Shown here piece after piece: positions 19,130-28,542 of a DNA stretch of 64,000 nucleotides. The notes under the pieces are model-generated. The model ran no database searches. It saw nothing but the letters and a program-made list of their open reading frames with translations, and was not told the DNA's origin. The stretch spans positions 280,185 to 344,184 of the forward strand of contig NZ_JACHHJ010000002.1 of the NCBI RefSeq assembly GCF_014207655.1, in the 5' to 3' direction. This DNA comes from Geomicrobium halophilum (GTDB lineage Bacteria; Bacillota; Bacilli; Bacillales; Marinococcaceae). The position numbers and the translations under genes were made by a program. Every line of letters begins with the position of its first letter. Position 1 is the first letter of the stretch.

Positions 19130-19852
19130 TTATTTTTGTTGATTCTGGTAAAAGTCCGTTATTATTCGCTCAACACTCTCTAAGTGTTCAAACATTAACT
19201 GGCTAGCGAGCGATGCGTCTCTCTCTTGAATGGCTTCAAAAATACGATAGTGTTCTTCGTATAGACGCTCTGCCCGGACTTTCTCTGAATAAAGCCAGAT
19301 TCTCCGTGTTTCTAGCATCGTTTGTATGGTAAGGTCTTTGGCGCCATTGAGCAAGTTTTGTAGCATCTCGTTATGGGTAGCGCGCGCGATTGCTAAATGG
19401 AATTGCCAATCGGCTTCTTCTCCAAGTTTTTCGTCGTCCATGTTAATGTTCATCTGTTTTAAAGCTTTTTCCATTTCCTTTAGGTCTTTAACTTCCCAGC
19501 CGGTGGCTGCTGATCTCGCAGAACCGACCTCAAGTATTTTCCTCACTTCTAGTAATTCCTGAATATCTTTTGGATTTTTAAGGAGAGGGGAAGATACAGG
19601 TATGGTAAGTGAAACGCGGTTAAACGTTTTAACAAAGGTTCCTTCTCCATGCCGAATATCAACAAGTCCCATCGCACGCAACGCACTCAATGCTTCGCGG
19701 ATCGCTGAACGGCCAACATCAAATTGCTGAGCCAATCGTTCAACTGAATCTAAGCGATCACCTGGCTGTAATTCTCCGCTTTCTATCAACGATTTTAATG
19801 CTTCGGCTACCTCTTCATAGATTTTTTTAGAGCGAATCTGTTTATATTTCAT
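19130..19852 (-). CDS. lutR: GntR-family (FadR type) regulator of lactate utilisation
   Basis: An N-terminal winged helix (DSVERLAQQFDVGRSAIREA, about residues 38-57, then GLVDIRHGEGTFV) is followed by an all-helical FadR-type ligand domain with the metal-site pattern D..FH..IA..THN. Length 240 matches LutR/LldR. AGGAG is five bases before the ATG. Placed directly upstream of the permease and lut genes in the same direction, with its own terminator, it most likely represses them until lactate is bound. The ligand is inferred from the neighbours. Confidence 0.9.
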   Translation of the reverse strand: MKYKQIRSKKIYEEVAEALKSLIESGELQPGDRLDSVERLAQQFDVGRSAIREALSALRAMGLVDIRHGEGTFVKTFNRVSLTIPVSSPLLKNPKDIQELLEVRKILEVGSARSAATGWEVKDLKEMEKALKQMNINMDDEKLGEEADWQFHLAIARATHNEMLQNLLNGAKDLTIQTMLETRRIWLYSEKVRAERLYEEHYRIFEAIQERDASLASQLMFEHLESVERIITDFYQNQQK

Positions 19853-20020
19853 CGTTTCTCCTCTCAGAAGCTACAGATGGTTGGATTAAAGAAGGATGAA
19901 GGAAATATGCGGGAAAACAACGGAAAGTTTTTCGCATATAGAGTATATTGTAATAGGATAGATGTTTCAATAGACCAGACCTTGACTCACTAAAAAGGGG
20001 TTGTCTTAAAAAATTTTAAG

Positions 20021-20168
20021 CCGATGAAAGCATTATCGTGGAATGCCTTAGCCGTAGCGCTGATAATCATTCCGCGCGCTCAATTATCGGGTGATTGCGC
20101 CGAAAAACAAAGGGCCGAAGTATTGGATCCTCCCGCCGAAAAGGAAGCTGCCCTTTTGGGGCAGCCTC
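20021..20168 (-). repeat. Dispersed 150-base repeat, copy 1
   Basis: Read on the minus strand it starts GGAGGCTGCCCCAAAAGG, continues through TTTTCGGCGGGAGGATCC and CGGCGCAATCACC, and ends with GCTACGGCTAAGG and CTTTCATCGG. The same order of blocks occurs at 30989 and 54066. It begins 13 bases after the stop of the nuclease gene, in that gene's orientation, and its first hairpin (GCTGCC/GGCAGC) can act as terminator. It fills most of the gap 19853-20181; the rest should hold the lutR promoter. Confidence 0.8.
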
Positions 20169-20181
20169 CTATCTATAATCA

Positions 20182-22791
20182 TTACCTTTGGTGCTCAACA
20201 ATATCATCCAACATTGTGACCAAATCTTCTTGATCAACCTCATTAATTTCTTCATGAGTGTATTCACTTATTTTTTGGCTGAGTTGATCAAGTCTTTGAT
20301 ATCCTTGACGATCGAGTCCTTGATTAAGCAGGTGATCAGCGACGCGAAGCTGCGCATCTGTTGAGACCTTCACACCTATATGTGCATCCATTCCTTCTGT
20401 TAATTCCCTTGCATTTTCGATACTGGCTTTCGTGACTGTAACAGAAGTTTTGGTGACTTCTTCTGTGCCATCAACCGGTCGGTACCAGATGTCAGTCTCC
20501 CCGTCTTGCGTAATCGTGACAGGTTCTTTGTAAGTTTTCCAGGATTCACCCTGATCTAGGCTGTATTCAATTTTATCACTTCCTGAAAGTTCAAAAGTGA
20601 CCTCATGCAAATAACTGCCATCGGAGAGACCAGCTTCTGGTAAGGATATCTTGGTTTCCCCAAAACTGATCTGGGTGAGTACGGGATCATGGTCACTCAC
20701 TCTTCCATCTTCCTCTGAAAAATCAGCGTTCATATTAACAATATCGGCCTCAGCGTTTTCTGTAAGGTGATTGCTGACGAGAATGTGATCAAGCACTTGT
20801 GAGTTACCCTCAAAAATATAGGTATAACGTTCGTTTTCAGGGAGTTCAGTCACCATGTTCGTTAAGTGATCATTTGTAAGAATATCTAGAGGCGGTGAAA
20901 ATTCGAAATCATTCAGATCCCCCATGACCACGACATTAGATTCATCGTCCATAGACATGATGTCTCCGACGAAGTCATTTACTGCTTCTGCTTGTTCGAT
21001 TCTTTGTGGTTCGCTAACTAGTTCCGGAGGTTGGTTCTCTCCAAAAAGTGGATCATCAGGGCTTTTTGCGTTGAAATGGTTATTGATCAACACGATTTCC
21101 TCGTCGTTAAATTCAAATTCGGCTGCCAGCGGTTTACGAGAATTCTCAAATGCCTCGTTTGAAGGATCTACACGTCCCGGATTCAGCGTTAATCCATCAT
21201 CATCAACGCCAACCGCAGTTGTTGCGTCCCCGTCCGGCTTATCTGTTAACGAGACACGTTCAGGATTGTATAAGAAGCCGACACGAATGTTACCGCCTGG
21301 CTGCCCGCCGTCCTGATTATTTTCTGGAGCAATATCCGTAAAGTCATAGGTTGGTCCGCCATCTGTCTTAATGGCATCAATAAGCGTTTGATAGCTTTCA
21401 CTGGCGTCTGTCGTTCCGTCATCGACAGGCCCATTATTGTCTTGAACTTCGACGAGTCCGATAATATCTGGGCTTTGTAAATTTTCGTTGATGGATTGAG
21501 CCAGATCGCTCGTGCGTTCAGGATCGGTTTCAGCGGAAAAATTCTCAACATTATACGAAGCGATGGTAAGATCTTCTTCATTTGGATTAATCGACGTAAC
21601 TTCTTGCTCTGTGCCGCCATCTTGGACCTCAGGAAGTGTTTCCGTAGGTCTTAACTTGAAATTGCTATAGTCATAATCAACAACACCGATGATCGTACCA
21701 TCAAATTGATCCCCAACTTTTGCATTCACATCTTCGGCATCGATGAATATTCGTTCCGGATTATAATTATCCTCATTGATCAAGAGCCCGCCTGCTGGTG
21801 TACGTCGTTGATCGACCCCATTGTCCACGACGACTGGGATTTCACCGTATGCGGGCGGACCAACAACTTCAGGATCGTCAAGTTGAATCCGCATCCCTTC
21901 CAAACTCTCGTAAAAATCAATCCCATACGTTTCCGGATCAAAATCGGTCAATCCTTCAGAAGCGATCTGTTCTGTTGGCTGTACATAACCGTCTTTACCG
22001 ATTAAAACTGGCTCCGGTAATTCATTTCCGGAAGATTCAATGTCAATGTTAGAGGCCTCGATTTCCGTTGTTGTTAAATCATCATCGTAGCCATATTCGT
22101 CAATGACCCCATCGATATAAACAAGATCCCCAACCTCTACATGAGCGTCCGGCTCATACACATAGATGCCTTCCGAGGTCCGGATGTCCTCATCCGGCTC
22201 TGGGTCCTGCATGTAGAAGCCATTTGCATCAATATTAGTCACAATCCCCTCGACATTTGCCACGTGTTCTCCCTCATAAGGGGAGCGGTGATCAGCGCCT
22301 TGAATATCATGAATCCGCAGATCATCAATGGGTTCTGGGTCTTTGCCATCCCCATTTTCACGGTGGATATCCTGTGGATTCTGTAATCCGGGGACTCCAA
22401 AGTAGGGCTCCAGACTGCCAGTGATCTGGATTTTTTCTCCAATCAAATCAGGGTTGGTTTGTAATCCATAGTCGCTTCGAAAATCAGAGGTAATTTGCAC
22501 TGGCAATATACGTTTTGGGTCTGTTTCTGAACTCGAATCGGCGAGGGCAACGTTATAATCATTTCCAAACGGCGGCTCGAAATTATAGCTGCTTGGAGCG
22601 ACCGTATGTCCGACAATATAGCCCTCGATGGTTGCCGATCCCTCGTTGTCAGCAATTGCTTCATCAATCGTCCGGACATCATCATTCGTGTCACTGGCGT
22701 TAGCCTGAATCCCCGTGATTGACAAGACACTTAATAATAGCGCAACCATACACACACCGTACAACGATGGCTTCAGGCTTCTTCTAAACAT
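20182..22791 (-). CDS. Large secreted endonuclease/exonuclease/phosphatase-family nuclease
   Basis: Signal peptide (residues 1-32, cut after ANA), then OB-fold-like modules (about 38-150 and 158-255) similar to those of extracellular nucleases, then a metal-dependent EEP nuclease domain (about 408-705). The EEP motifs are in order: IASYNVENF, GLVEVQDNNG, INNHFNAK, VVMGDLNDF, LDHILVS and VSDHDPV. A chitobiase/FN3-like segment (about 710-785) and a helical tail follow. There is no sortase motif. Its likely role is degrading extracellular DNA for phosphate or nucleosides, consistent with the phosphatase and 5'-nucleotidase elsewhere in the window. Monocistronic. Confidence 0.85.
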   Translation of the reverse strand: MFRRSLKPSLYGVCMVALLLSVLSITGIQANASDTNDDVRTIDEAIADNEGSATIEGYIVGHTVAPSSYNFEPPFGNDYNVALADSSSETDPKRILPVQITSDFRSDYGLQTNPDLIGEKIQITGSLEPYFGVPGLQNPQDIHRENGDGKDPEPIDDLRIHDIQGADHRSPYEGEHVANVEGIVTNIDANGFYMQDPEPDEDIRTSEGIYVYEPDAHVEVGDLVYIDGVIDEYGYDDDLTTTEIEASNIDIESSGNELPEPVLIGKDGYVQPTEQIASEGLTDFDPETYGIDFYESLEGMRIQLDDPEVVGPPAYGEIPVVVDNGVDQRRTPAGGLLINEDNYNPERIFIDAEDVNAKVGDQFDGTIIGVVDYDYSNFKLRPTETLPEVQDGGTEQEVTSINPNEEDLTIASYNVENFSAETDPERTSDLAQSINENLQSPDIIGLVEVQDNNGPVDDGTTDASESYQTLIDAIKTDGGPTYDFTDIAPENNQDGGQPGGNIRVGFLYNPERVSLTDKPDGDATTAVGVDDDGLTLNPGRVDPSNEAFENSRKPLAAEFEFNDEEIVLINNHFNAKSPDDPLFGENQPPELVSEPQRIEQAEAVNDFVGDIMSMDDESNVVVMGDLNDFEFSPPLDILTNDHLTNMVTELPENERYTYIFEGNSQVLDHILVSNHLTENAEADIVNMNADFSEEDGRVSDHDPVLTQISFGETKISLPEAGLSDGSYLHEVTFELSGSDKIEYSLDQGESWKTYKEPVTITQDGETDIWYRPVDGTEEVTKTSVTVTKASIENARELTEGMDAHIGVKVSTDAQLRVADHLLNQGLDRQGYQRLDQLSQKISEYTHEEINEVDQEDLVTMLDDIVEHQR

Positions 22792-22983
22792 TTCCTCACC
22801 CTTCCATTTAAGATTTCCATTGATTAAAAACTATAAAAATATTATATCAATTTTTCGGCCTATTGTATAAAAGGATTTTTATATTTCATTAGGGTTAAAC
22901 TAAGTAGAAGGCGTGGCTTTTTCGTTTCGTAAGATGGTCATGGATAAGGAAATCTTATAGCAGCCCTTGCGAACAAGCGTTTA

Positions 22984-23121
22984 ATGAGTATAATCCATTT
23001 GAAAGCCTTAAAATCGATACGTGACTTGTCTGATGTTTTGCATCAATTAATTGAAGAGACGTTAAACGTGTTTGACGGTTCGACTGCAGTATCAAATAAA
23101 AATGATTATATTTGTTGGTGA
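22984..23121 (+). other. Short unassigned open frame in a 408-base gap
   Basis: A 45-codon frame starting MSIIHLKALKSIRDLSDVLH has helical, regulator-like character but no ribosome binding site and no recognised family. It may be a remnant of a regulator. The rest of 22792-23199 shows no gene; it should hold the nuclease promoter on the left and that of the next operon on the right. Confidence 0.2.
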
Positions 23122-23199
23122 TCCGATGTATTTTACCTGTTAGACTTGTCGTATCGTTTTAATCATAGATTTTAAGAATTCACACAAAGGAAGTATCGG

Positions 23200-24372
23200 A
23201 TGGAACCTATTTTTATCGCACTTATACTTATTGCTATTATCGCTCTCGGGGAAGTTTTATCAATATCTACAAGGGCAAAGATTCCAACATTACTCGTCGT
23301 AGTCATGATTGCGTTTGTGTTGTTTCAGACAGGCCTTTTGCCTGAATCGTATATAGAAGAGTCACCGCTTGTTGCGTTTGGAGGAATGCTCGTACCGGTG
23401 TTAATCGTACATTTAGGTACGATGATCCCACTACCAGTTATTATGAAGCAGTATAAGGCTGTTATTATTACTTTAACTGGGTTAGTCCTATCTTTAGGCA
23501 TGATGCTTACCATTATTCCCCTTATTTTCGACTATGGGACAGCTGTCGCTGGGGCAGGGCCATTAACAGGAGGCATTATCTCCTACATCATTACATCAGA
23601 AGGGTTAACAGAAGCAGGTCTCACCACGCTCGCAGCCATTCCGGTTGTTGTATTTACATTGCAAAATCTCGTAGGGATGCCACTATCCTCCATGCTGCTA
23701 AGTAAATATGCCCTCACGATACGGGAGGATGTGAATAACGAAGAATATGTTTCAAATGATGGATCAACGTTGGAAGAGAATGGAAAGAAGAGAGGAAAGA
23801 GGTATTTACTGCCTGCTCGTTTCATGGAAAGTAATTTTGTCCTCTTATTTCTTCTATTTATCGGTGGTGCGCTCGCTGTTTGGCTGGATGGTCTTACAGG
23901 GATCAATGAAAGCATCTGGGCACTTGCGATTGGAATAACAGGTGCTGTATTTCGTATTTATCCAGAACGAACGATGGAGAGGGCCAATAGTTCAGGCATT
24001 ACGATGGTTACGCTGATTATTGTCGTCGTGCACTCGCTTGTGGGTATTACATGGGATCAGGTGGTCGCCTCACTGCTGCCTGTTTTTGGTATTATTATCA
24101 TTGGAACGGCAGGTATTATTATTGGAGCAATGGTTGGCGGGAAGATTTTTAAATGGAAAGCGACGAAGGCTATTCCAGTGGCCTTAACAGCTCTTTACGG
24201 ATTTCCTGGGGATTATTTAATCGTAGAAGAAGTCAGCAGAAGTATTGGACGCAATGAAGCAGAGCAAAAGCGAATTATGAATGAATTAGTGGCTCCGATG
24301 TTAATCGGCGGTTTTACATCAGTAACGGTCGGGTCTGTCGTAATTGCAAGTATATTGATTGGAACCATTTGA
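23200..24372 (+). CDS. Integral membrane protein, probable transporter
   Basis: A 390-residue membrane protein with about ten hydrophobic helices in two halves, separated by a charged loop around residues 180-205. Glycine-rich segments such as AGAGPLTGGIISYIIT and the C-terminal ALTALYGFPGDYLIVEE followed by APMLIGGFTSVTVGS are re-entrant-loop-like, as in glutamate- or citrate-type carriers. I cannot name the family. It lies 18 bases before an amidohydrolase and an M20 carbamoylase-like gene, so it may import an amide or N-carbamoyl/N-acyl compound that they hydrolyse. Confidence 0.6.
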   Translation: MEPIFIALILIAIIALGEVLSISTRAKIPTLLVVVMIAFVLFQTGLLPESYIEESPLVAFGGMLVPVLIVHLGTMIPLPVIMKQYKAVIITLTGLVLSLGMMLTIIPLIFDYGTAVAGAGPLTGGIISYIITSEGLTEAGLTTLAAIPVVVFTLQNLVGMPLSSMLLSKYALTIREDVNNEEYVSNDGSTLEENGKKRGKRYLLPARFMESNFVLLFLLFIGGALAVWLDGLTGINESIWALAIGITGAVFRIYPERTMERANSSGITMVTLIIVVVHSLVGITWDQVVASLLPVFGIIIIGTAGIIIGAMVGGKIFKWKATKAIPVALTALYGFPGDYLIVEEVSRSIGRNEAEQKRIMNELVAPMLIGGFTSVTVGSVVIASILIGTI

Positions 24373-24390
24373 TAAAGGGGAGTTTTGAAC

Positions 24391-25632
24391 ATGACATATA
24401 CGTTTATAAAAAACGGGACACTTATCGATGGAACAGGAAACAACCCGATGAAAGAAGCCGCAGTCTTGATAAAAGATGAAAAAATAGAACAAGTAGGAAG
24501 CACCGATAATATCACGATCCCAGAGGGCACCACTGTTGTTGACGCCACGGGAAAATATATCTTACCAGGACTTATTGATACGCATGTCCATATGGCCATG
24601 GAGTTGAGAAACGTTCAGGATGCGATATTAACACCATTTTCTTATCGTTTTTATGAAAGTGTCTCCTTCCTGAAACGTACACTGCAAACCGGAATTACTT
24701 CTGTTCGCGATGCTGGTTTTTCGGATATTGGAATGAAAAAAGCAGTAGAAAACGGTCTCGTAGAAGGGCCGCGTATGCAAGTGAGCATTAACCCTTTAAC
24801 AACCACTGGAGGGCATGGCGATCACTGGAATCACTCAGGGGTCGACACCTCTCTCCAGTCATACCCTGGGATGCCGGATGGAAATTGTGATGGGAAAGAA
24901 GAAGTTCGTAAAACGGTTCGCAAAATGCTTCGAGCCGGAGCAGAAGTCATTAAAGTACATGCGACTGGCGGGGTTTCAAGTCCAACAGACCATCCGGAGT
25001 TCACCCAGTTTTCAAGGGAAGAACTAGAAGTGATGGTAGAGGAGGCAAATTTTCGTAAGGGAATCAAGGTAATGGCTCACGCACAAGGTGCAGAAGGGAT
25101 CAAAAACGCTATCCGAGCCGGCATTTATTCAATTGAGCATGGGATTTATATCGATGATGAAGCCATTGAGCTCATGCTTGAACATAATACGTTCCTCGTA
25201 CCTACGTTATTGGCGCCTTTATCAGTTTTGGAGGCAGCTGAACATTCAAATACAATGGCACCATACGCGATTGAAAAATCAAAGGAAGTAATTGAGGCCC
25301 ATAAAGAAAGTATAGCAAGAGCATACAAATCAGGGGTAAAAATTGCGATGGGGACGGATGCCGGAGTTATGCCCCACGGTACAAACTTACGGGAGCTTGG
25401 CTTAATGTGTGATCTTGGTATGTCGGCAATGGAGTCACTTGTAGCTACGACAAAAACAGCTGCTGAATGCCTCGGTTGGGACGAAGAACTTGGAACAGTG
25501 GAGGCTGGAAAATTTGCAGATCTCATCATAGCTGATACAGATCCACTAGAGGAGATTCGTGCCTTAGAAAATAGGGATCATATCGTGTTCGTGATGAAAA
25601 ATGGAGAGATATACAAAGATGATATAAAGTAG
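24391..25632 (+). CDS. Amidohydrolase-family metallohydrolase
   Basis: A cytoplasmic metal-dependent hydrolase, 413 residues, of the imidazolonepropionase/Xaa-Pro dipeptidase-like branch. The order of ligands is clear: LIDTHVHMAM (HxH), a Lys in EVIKVHATGGVSSPTDHPEF, AHAQG and IEHGIYID (His ligands), and MGTDAGVMPHG (Asp). GGGGAG eight bases before supports ATG 24391 over the TTG at 24385. Middle gene of a three-gene operon with the membrane protein and the carbamoylase-like hydrolase, suggesting stepwise breakdown of an imported cyclic or amide-bonded compound. The substrate cannot be read from sequence. Confidence 0.82.
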   Translation: MTYTFIKNGTLIDGTGNNPMKEAAVLIKDEKIEQVGSTDNITIPEGTTVVDATGKYILPGLIDTHVHMAMELRNVQDAILTPFSYRFYESVSFLKRTLQTGITSVRDAGFSDIGMKKAVENGLVEGPRMQVSINPLTTTGGHGDHWNHSGVDTSLQSYPGMPDGNCDGKEEVRKTVRKMLRAGAEVIKVHATGGVSSPTDHPEFTQFSREELEVMVEEANFRKGIKVMAHAQGAEGIKNAIRAGIYSIEHGIYIDDEAIELMLEHNTFLVPTLLAPLSVLEAAEHSNTMAPYAIEKSKEVIEAHKESIARAYKSGVKIAMGTDAGVMPHGTNLRELGLMCDLGMSAMESLVATTKTAAECLGWDEELGTVEAGKFADLIIADTDPLEEIRALENRDHIVFVMKNGEIYKDDIK

Positions 25633-25646
25633 AGGAGTATCTGAGT

Positions 25647-26942
25647 ATGGATAATTGGGATTTGTATACAAGATTAATCCATGAGTATGAAGCGGATTTG
25701 TCTTACGATGGGATAGATGGGGATCGTTTAGCCAAACGTTTGCATGCGATTTCTGAGATCGGACTCACCGAAGAAGGGGGCAGTTACCGTTTAGGCTTTT
25801 CTCATGAAGAACGACAAACGAAAGATCTCGTCATAGGCTGGATGAAAGAAGCTGGTTTGGCCATTACCGAGGATGGCGCGGGAAATGTTTTTGGCCGATT
25901 AGAAGGGCAGGATTCTTCTTTGCCCTGTATTTTAAGTGGGTCCCACGTGGACAGCGTGCCAAATGGGGGGCATTTTGATGGACTCCTTGGTGTGCTTTCG
26001 GCCCTGGAAGTTGTCGAAGCATGGAAAGCCAAGGGCTACCGACCCCAACGGCCGTTCGAAGTGGTTATCTTTTCCGATGAGGAAGGCGCCAGGTTTAATA
26101 ATGGGCTAACGGGAAGCAGAGCGATGGTCGATGATATCGACATGGATGTAGAGGAAGAACTAGTGGATGACAATGGGCTTCCATTCGGACAGGCTCTTGA
26201 AGCTGTGGGGTTAACAAAGGACGGGTTCGCCAACGAGGGTCGACGTTTAGAAGAAATTGCTTCATTCGTAGAGGTCCATATTGAACAAGGAAAAACATTG
26301 GAAAAACAGAACTTGCCGGTTGGCATCGTCTCAGGTATCGCAGGTCCCAGTTGGCTTGAAATAGAGTTTCACGGGACTGCCGGACATGCTGGAAATACAC
26401 CGATGACAGAAAGACAAGATGCTTTAGTTGCAGCAGGGGAGTTCGTGAGACAGGTTCACGATATCCCTGGCGGTGTAAGTAATTCGGCAGTAGCAACGGT
26501 CGGAAAGCTGCAAGTTTACCCCAATGGTTCCAATGTCATCCCGGGTAAAGTTAAGCTAATCGTTGATATCCGAGATATTTACGAAAATACTAGAGACGAG
26601 GTCGTCCGTCTCGTAATCGATGAAGCTCAAAACATTGCCACAAATCTAGGGGTTACATGCTCCTATCAACAGACGTTGAAGGTAGCGCCCGTACCGATTC
26701 CTGAGGAGGCCAAAAATCAACTTCGCCAGGCCATGGAAAAGCATAACATTACAGCTCATGAACTTCCGAGCGGTGCCGGTCATGATGCCATGATCGTAGG
26801 TCACCACCTGCCAGTAGCCATGCTTTTTGTAAAAAGTAAGGACGGAATCAGCCACAATCCAGCCGAATGGTCGTCATTAAATGACTGCGTACAAGGGGTT
26901 CACGTGTTAAAATCGTATGTAGAATCCATTGATCAAGTATAA
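25647..26942 (+). CDS. M20-family N-carbamoyl-L-amino acid hydrolase / allantoate amidohydrolase-like
   Basis: A dizinc amidase of 431 residues. Metal-ligand motifs in order: SGSHVDSVPNGGHFDG, FSDEEGARFNNGLTGSRA, VHIEQGKTLE, and GHDAMIVG near the end; the dimerisation domain carries GTAGHAGNTPM. This is the hydantoinase/carbamoylase group (AmaB, AllC). AGAGGAG stands eight bases upstream of the ATG. It is the last gene of the operon and would remove a carbamoyl or similar group, giving a free amino acid and ammonia. Confidence 0.86.
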   Translation: MDNWDLYTRLIHEYEADLSYDGIDGDRLAKRLHAISEIGLTEEGGSYRLGFSHEERQTKDLVIGWMKEAGLAITEDGAGNVFGRLEGQDSSLPCILSGSHVDSVPNGGHFDGLLGVLSALEVVEAWKAKGYRPQRPFEVVIFSDEEGARFNNGLTGSRAMVDDIDMDVEEELVDDNGLPFGQALEAVGLTKDGFANEGRRLEEIASFVEVHIEQGKTLEKQNLPVGIVSGIAGPSWLEIEFHGTAGHAGNTPMTERQDALVAAGEFVRQVHDIPGGVSNSAVATVGKLQVYPNGSNVIPGKVKLIVDIRDIYENTRDEVVRLVIDEAQNIATNLGVTCSYQQTLKVAPVPIPEEAKNQLRQAMEKHNITAHELPSGAGHDAMIVGHHLPVAMLFVKSKDGISHNPAEWSSLNDCVQGVHVLKSYVESIDQV

Positions 26943-26960
26943 GGTAGAGGGATTATAAAA

Positions 26961-26983
26961 AAGGAACCTTGCTTAGGTTCCTT
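26961..26983 (-). terminator. Terminator between the carbamoylase-like gene and ykuS
   Basis: AAGGAACC (26961-26968) pairs with GGTTCCTT (26976-26983); on the minus strand a T-run follows. It includes the stop codon of ykuS and probably also serves the plus-strand operon. Confidence 0.7.
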
Positions 26984-27233
26984 ACTCTTTGCGATGTAAG
27001 CGATCTTCTACTTCATTACAAACTTCTTCAGCGCTTAATCCTTCAGCTTCTACGACAAGACCTTGGGTGGCGGTATCACTCATCCCCATCACATTATTAT
27101 CTAACCCAGTTGTGACACAGCAGTCACACCCCTGGGCATCTTGTTCCTGATGGAGAGAAACCACTTCATGTCCTCTTTCTTGCAGGGCTGACTCTACATT
27201 CGAAAGTGATTGTTCCACACCAATTCTAGCCAT
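26982..27233 (-). CDS. ykuS: UPF0180 protein YkuS
   Basis: A small soluble protein of 83 residues beginning [18 protein letters not shown], with EVVSL and a [13 protein letters not shown] segment, the hallmark of the UPF0180 family; its function is not established. GAAGGGGGTGG precedes ATG 27233 and decides the start over an upstream in-frame one at 27287. Confidence 0.9.
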   Translation of the reverse strand: MARIGVEQSLSNVESALQERGHEVVSLHQEQDAQGCDCCVTTGLDNNVMGMSDTATQGLVVEAEGLSAEEVCNEVEDRLHRKE

Positions 27234-27307
27234 TTTCCCACCCCCTTCTTTGTTTATAGTTTCCTGAATTTGTTTACTTATGCACAAAAAGAAAGGAAGG
27301 GAATTTT

Positions 27308-27569
27308 TTGGTTACTAAAATCACTTTAAATGAAACAGCATTACGAAGAAGATCAAGTGGATGGTTTATATAAAATATCTGTTGAGTTTAAAGTGACGAG
27401 TGAGGAATGTTATGAAATTACGACCCGGAGAAATTCCCGGTACGCCACTTCTATAGGGAAGAAACGAAGGCGTGATGGGATGGAGGAAGCCGCGGTCGTT
27501 CTCGGCCTATGTTGGAGGTTTCGTTGCTATGCGTCAGCGGGAAATAGTAGACACAGGGTCTTTAAATAA
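27308..27569 (+). pseudogene. Decayed DUF3219 (YkvR-like) gene
   Basis: AAGGAAGG precedes a TTG at 27308 that reads [11 protein letters not shown] and soon stops. The next frame continues HYEEDQVDGLYKISVEFKV, then TSEECYEITT, after which the similarity stops. Joined, the pieces resemble the start of DUF3219 proteins such as YkvR, with a one- or two-base slip near 27340 and loss of the C-terminal half. The family assignment is from memory of the pattern. Confidence 0.4.
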
Positions 27570-27596
27570 ACGTTTATTGAAAAGAGGTTCGTAAAA

Positions 27597-27806
27597 ATGT
27601 CAGTAACAGATTTTAAAGCTGCTCAAAAATGGAAGCAGCTTCCGAAAGATATACGGGAGAGACTCCTCCGCAATGTGTTCTGTTCATCATGCGGTGTGAC
27701 CACCATCAAGGGATATACATTGCATGATGATACACAGGGGGTTTTACTCAAAGGAAAATGCAAAACATGCGGTGAAGATGTGGCGCGGCTTGTGGAGGAT
27801 GAATAA
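27597..27806 (+). CDS. Small zinc-ribbon-like protein
   Basis: 69 residues with two cysteine pairs, FCSSCGVTT (about 29-32) and KCKTCGE (about 55-58), spaced as in a zinc ribbon, after a helical N-terminus (MSVTDFKAAQKWKQLPKDIR). AGAGG lies before the ATG. Function unknown; this looks like a conserved small Bacillaceae protein. Confidence 0.65.
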   Translation: MSVTDFKAAQKWKQLPKDIRERLLRNVFCSSCGVTTIKGYTLHDDTQGVLLKGKCKTCGEDVARLVEDE

Positions 27807-27827
27807 CAAAACAGCAGCAAGAGGTAT

Positions 27828-27857
27828 GTACCTAAGCCATTTTCCGGACTTAGGTAC
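27828..27857. terminator. Bidirectional hairpin between convergent genes
   Basis: GTACCTAAG (27828-27836) pairs perfectly with CTTAGGTAC (27849-27857). It lies between convergent stop codons. No strong T-run on either strand. Confidence 0.45.
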
Positions 27858-27875
27858 GTCGTGTAGATGGGTTTT

Positions 27876-28439
27876 TCAATTGTCATATCCTCGTTGAACG
27901 ACTGTTAGTTCTCCTGTTTCCGGATGTATGACAAGTCCATGAACAGGGGTGTTAGTCGGTAAAAGAGGGTGGTTGTTGAGAATGTTAACACTGTTTTCGA
28001 CAGCACCTTCGACGGTTTCAAAACCTTTCAGCCATTGGCTTACATCGACTCCATCTTCTTTGGCTGCTTGAAATTGATCTTCGGTAACCCCGTGCGCTTT
28101 CATTTGCTCAATAATGATGGAAGAGTCGTAAAGTGTCCTCATCCCACAATCTTCATGACCGATGATTATCACTTCATCCGCCTGTAGGACGTATATGGCT
28201 ACTAATAAACTGCGGACAACACTGTCATAGGGGCTTGTAATGACGCCGCCGGCATTTTTTACCATCTTGACATCGCCGTTTTTGATGTTCATAGCAGCTG
28301 GTAATAACTCAACCAACCGGGTATCCATGCAAGTCAATATGACAGATTTTTGATTGGGCAGCTTCGATGTTTTATAAGGTTCATAGTGATTAGAAGTGAC
28401 AAAATTTTGGTTGTGGTCAAGAATTGCGTCTAAGTACAT
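27876..28439 (-). CDS. Beta-class carbonic anhydrase, YtiB type
   Basis: Interconverts carbon dioxide and bicarbonate. The zinc-site pattern is complete: ILTCMDTRLVELL (Cys and the Asp-Arg dyad) and IIIGHEDCGM (His and Cys). Between them is VKNAGGVITSPYDS. Length 187 matches the short YtiB group. The gene is monocistronic with AT-rich upstream DNA. Only the physiological role (pH or bicarbonate supply) is open. Confidence 0.92.
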   Translation of the reverse strand: MYLDAILDHNQNFVTSNHYEPYKTSKLPNQKSVILTCMDTRLVELLPAAMNIKNGDVKMVKNAGGVITSPYDSVVRSLLVAIYVLQADEVIIIGHEDCGMRTLYDSSIIIEQMKAHGVTEDQFQAAKEDGVDVSQWLKGFETVEGAVENSVNILNNHPLLPTNTPVHGLVIHPETGELTVVQRGYDN

Positions 28440-28542
28440 TTTTTATAGCCAGCTCCCTTCAAAGTTATTTTAGCAAAAAAAGCAGAGTATTTCTAATTAA
28501 ATCAGGGTATGGGTTATTAAACATAGTGAAAGGATGTTGCAG

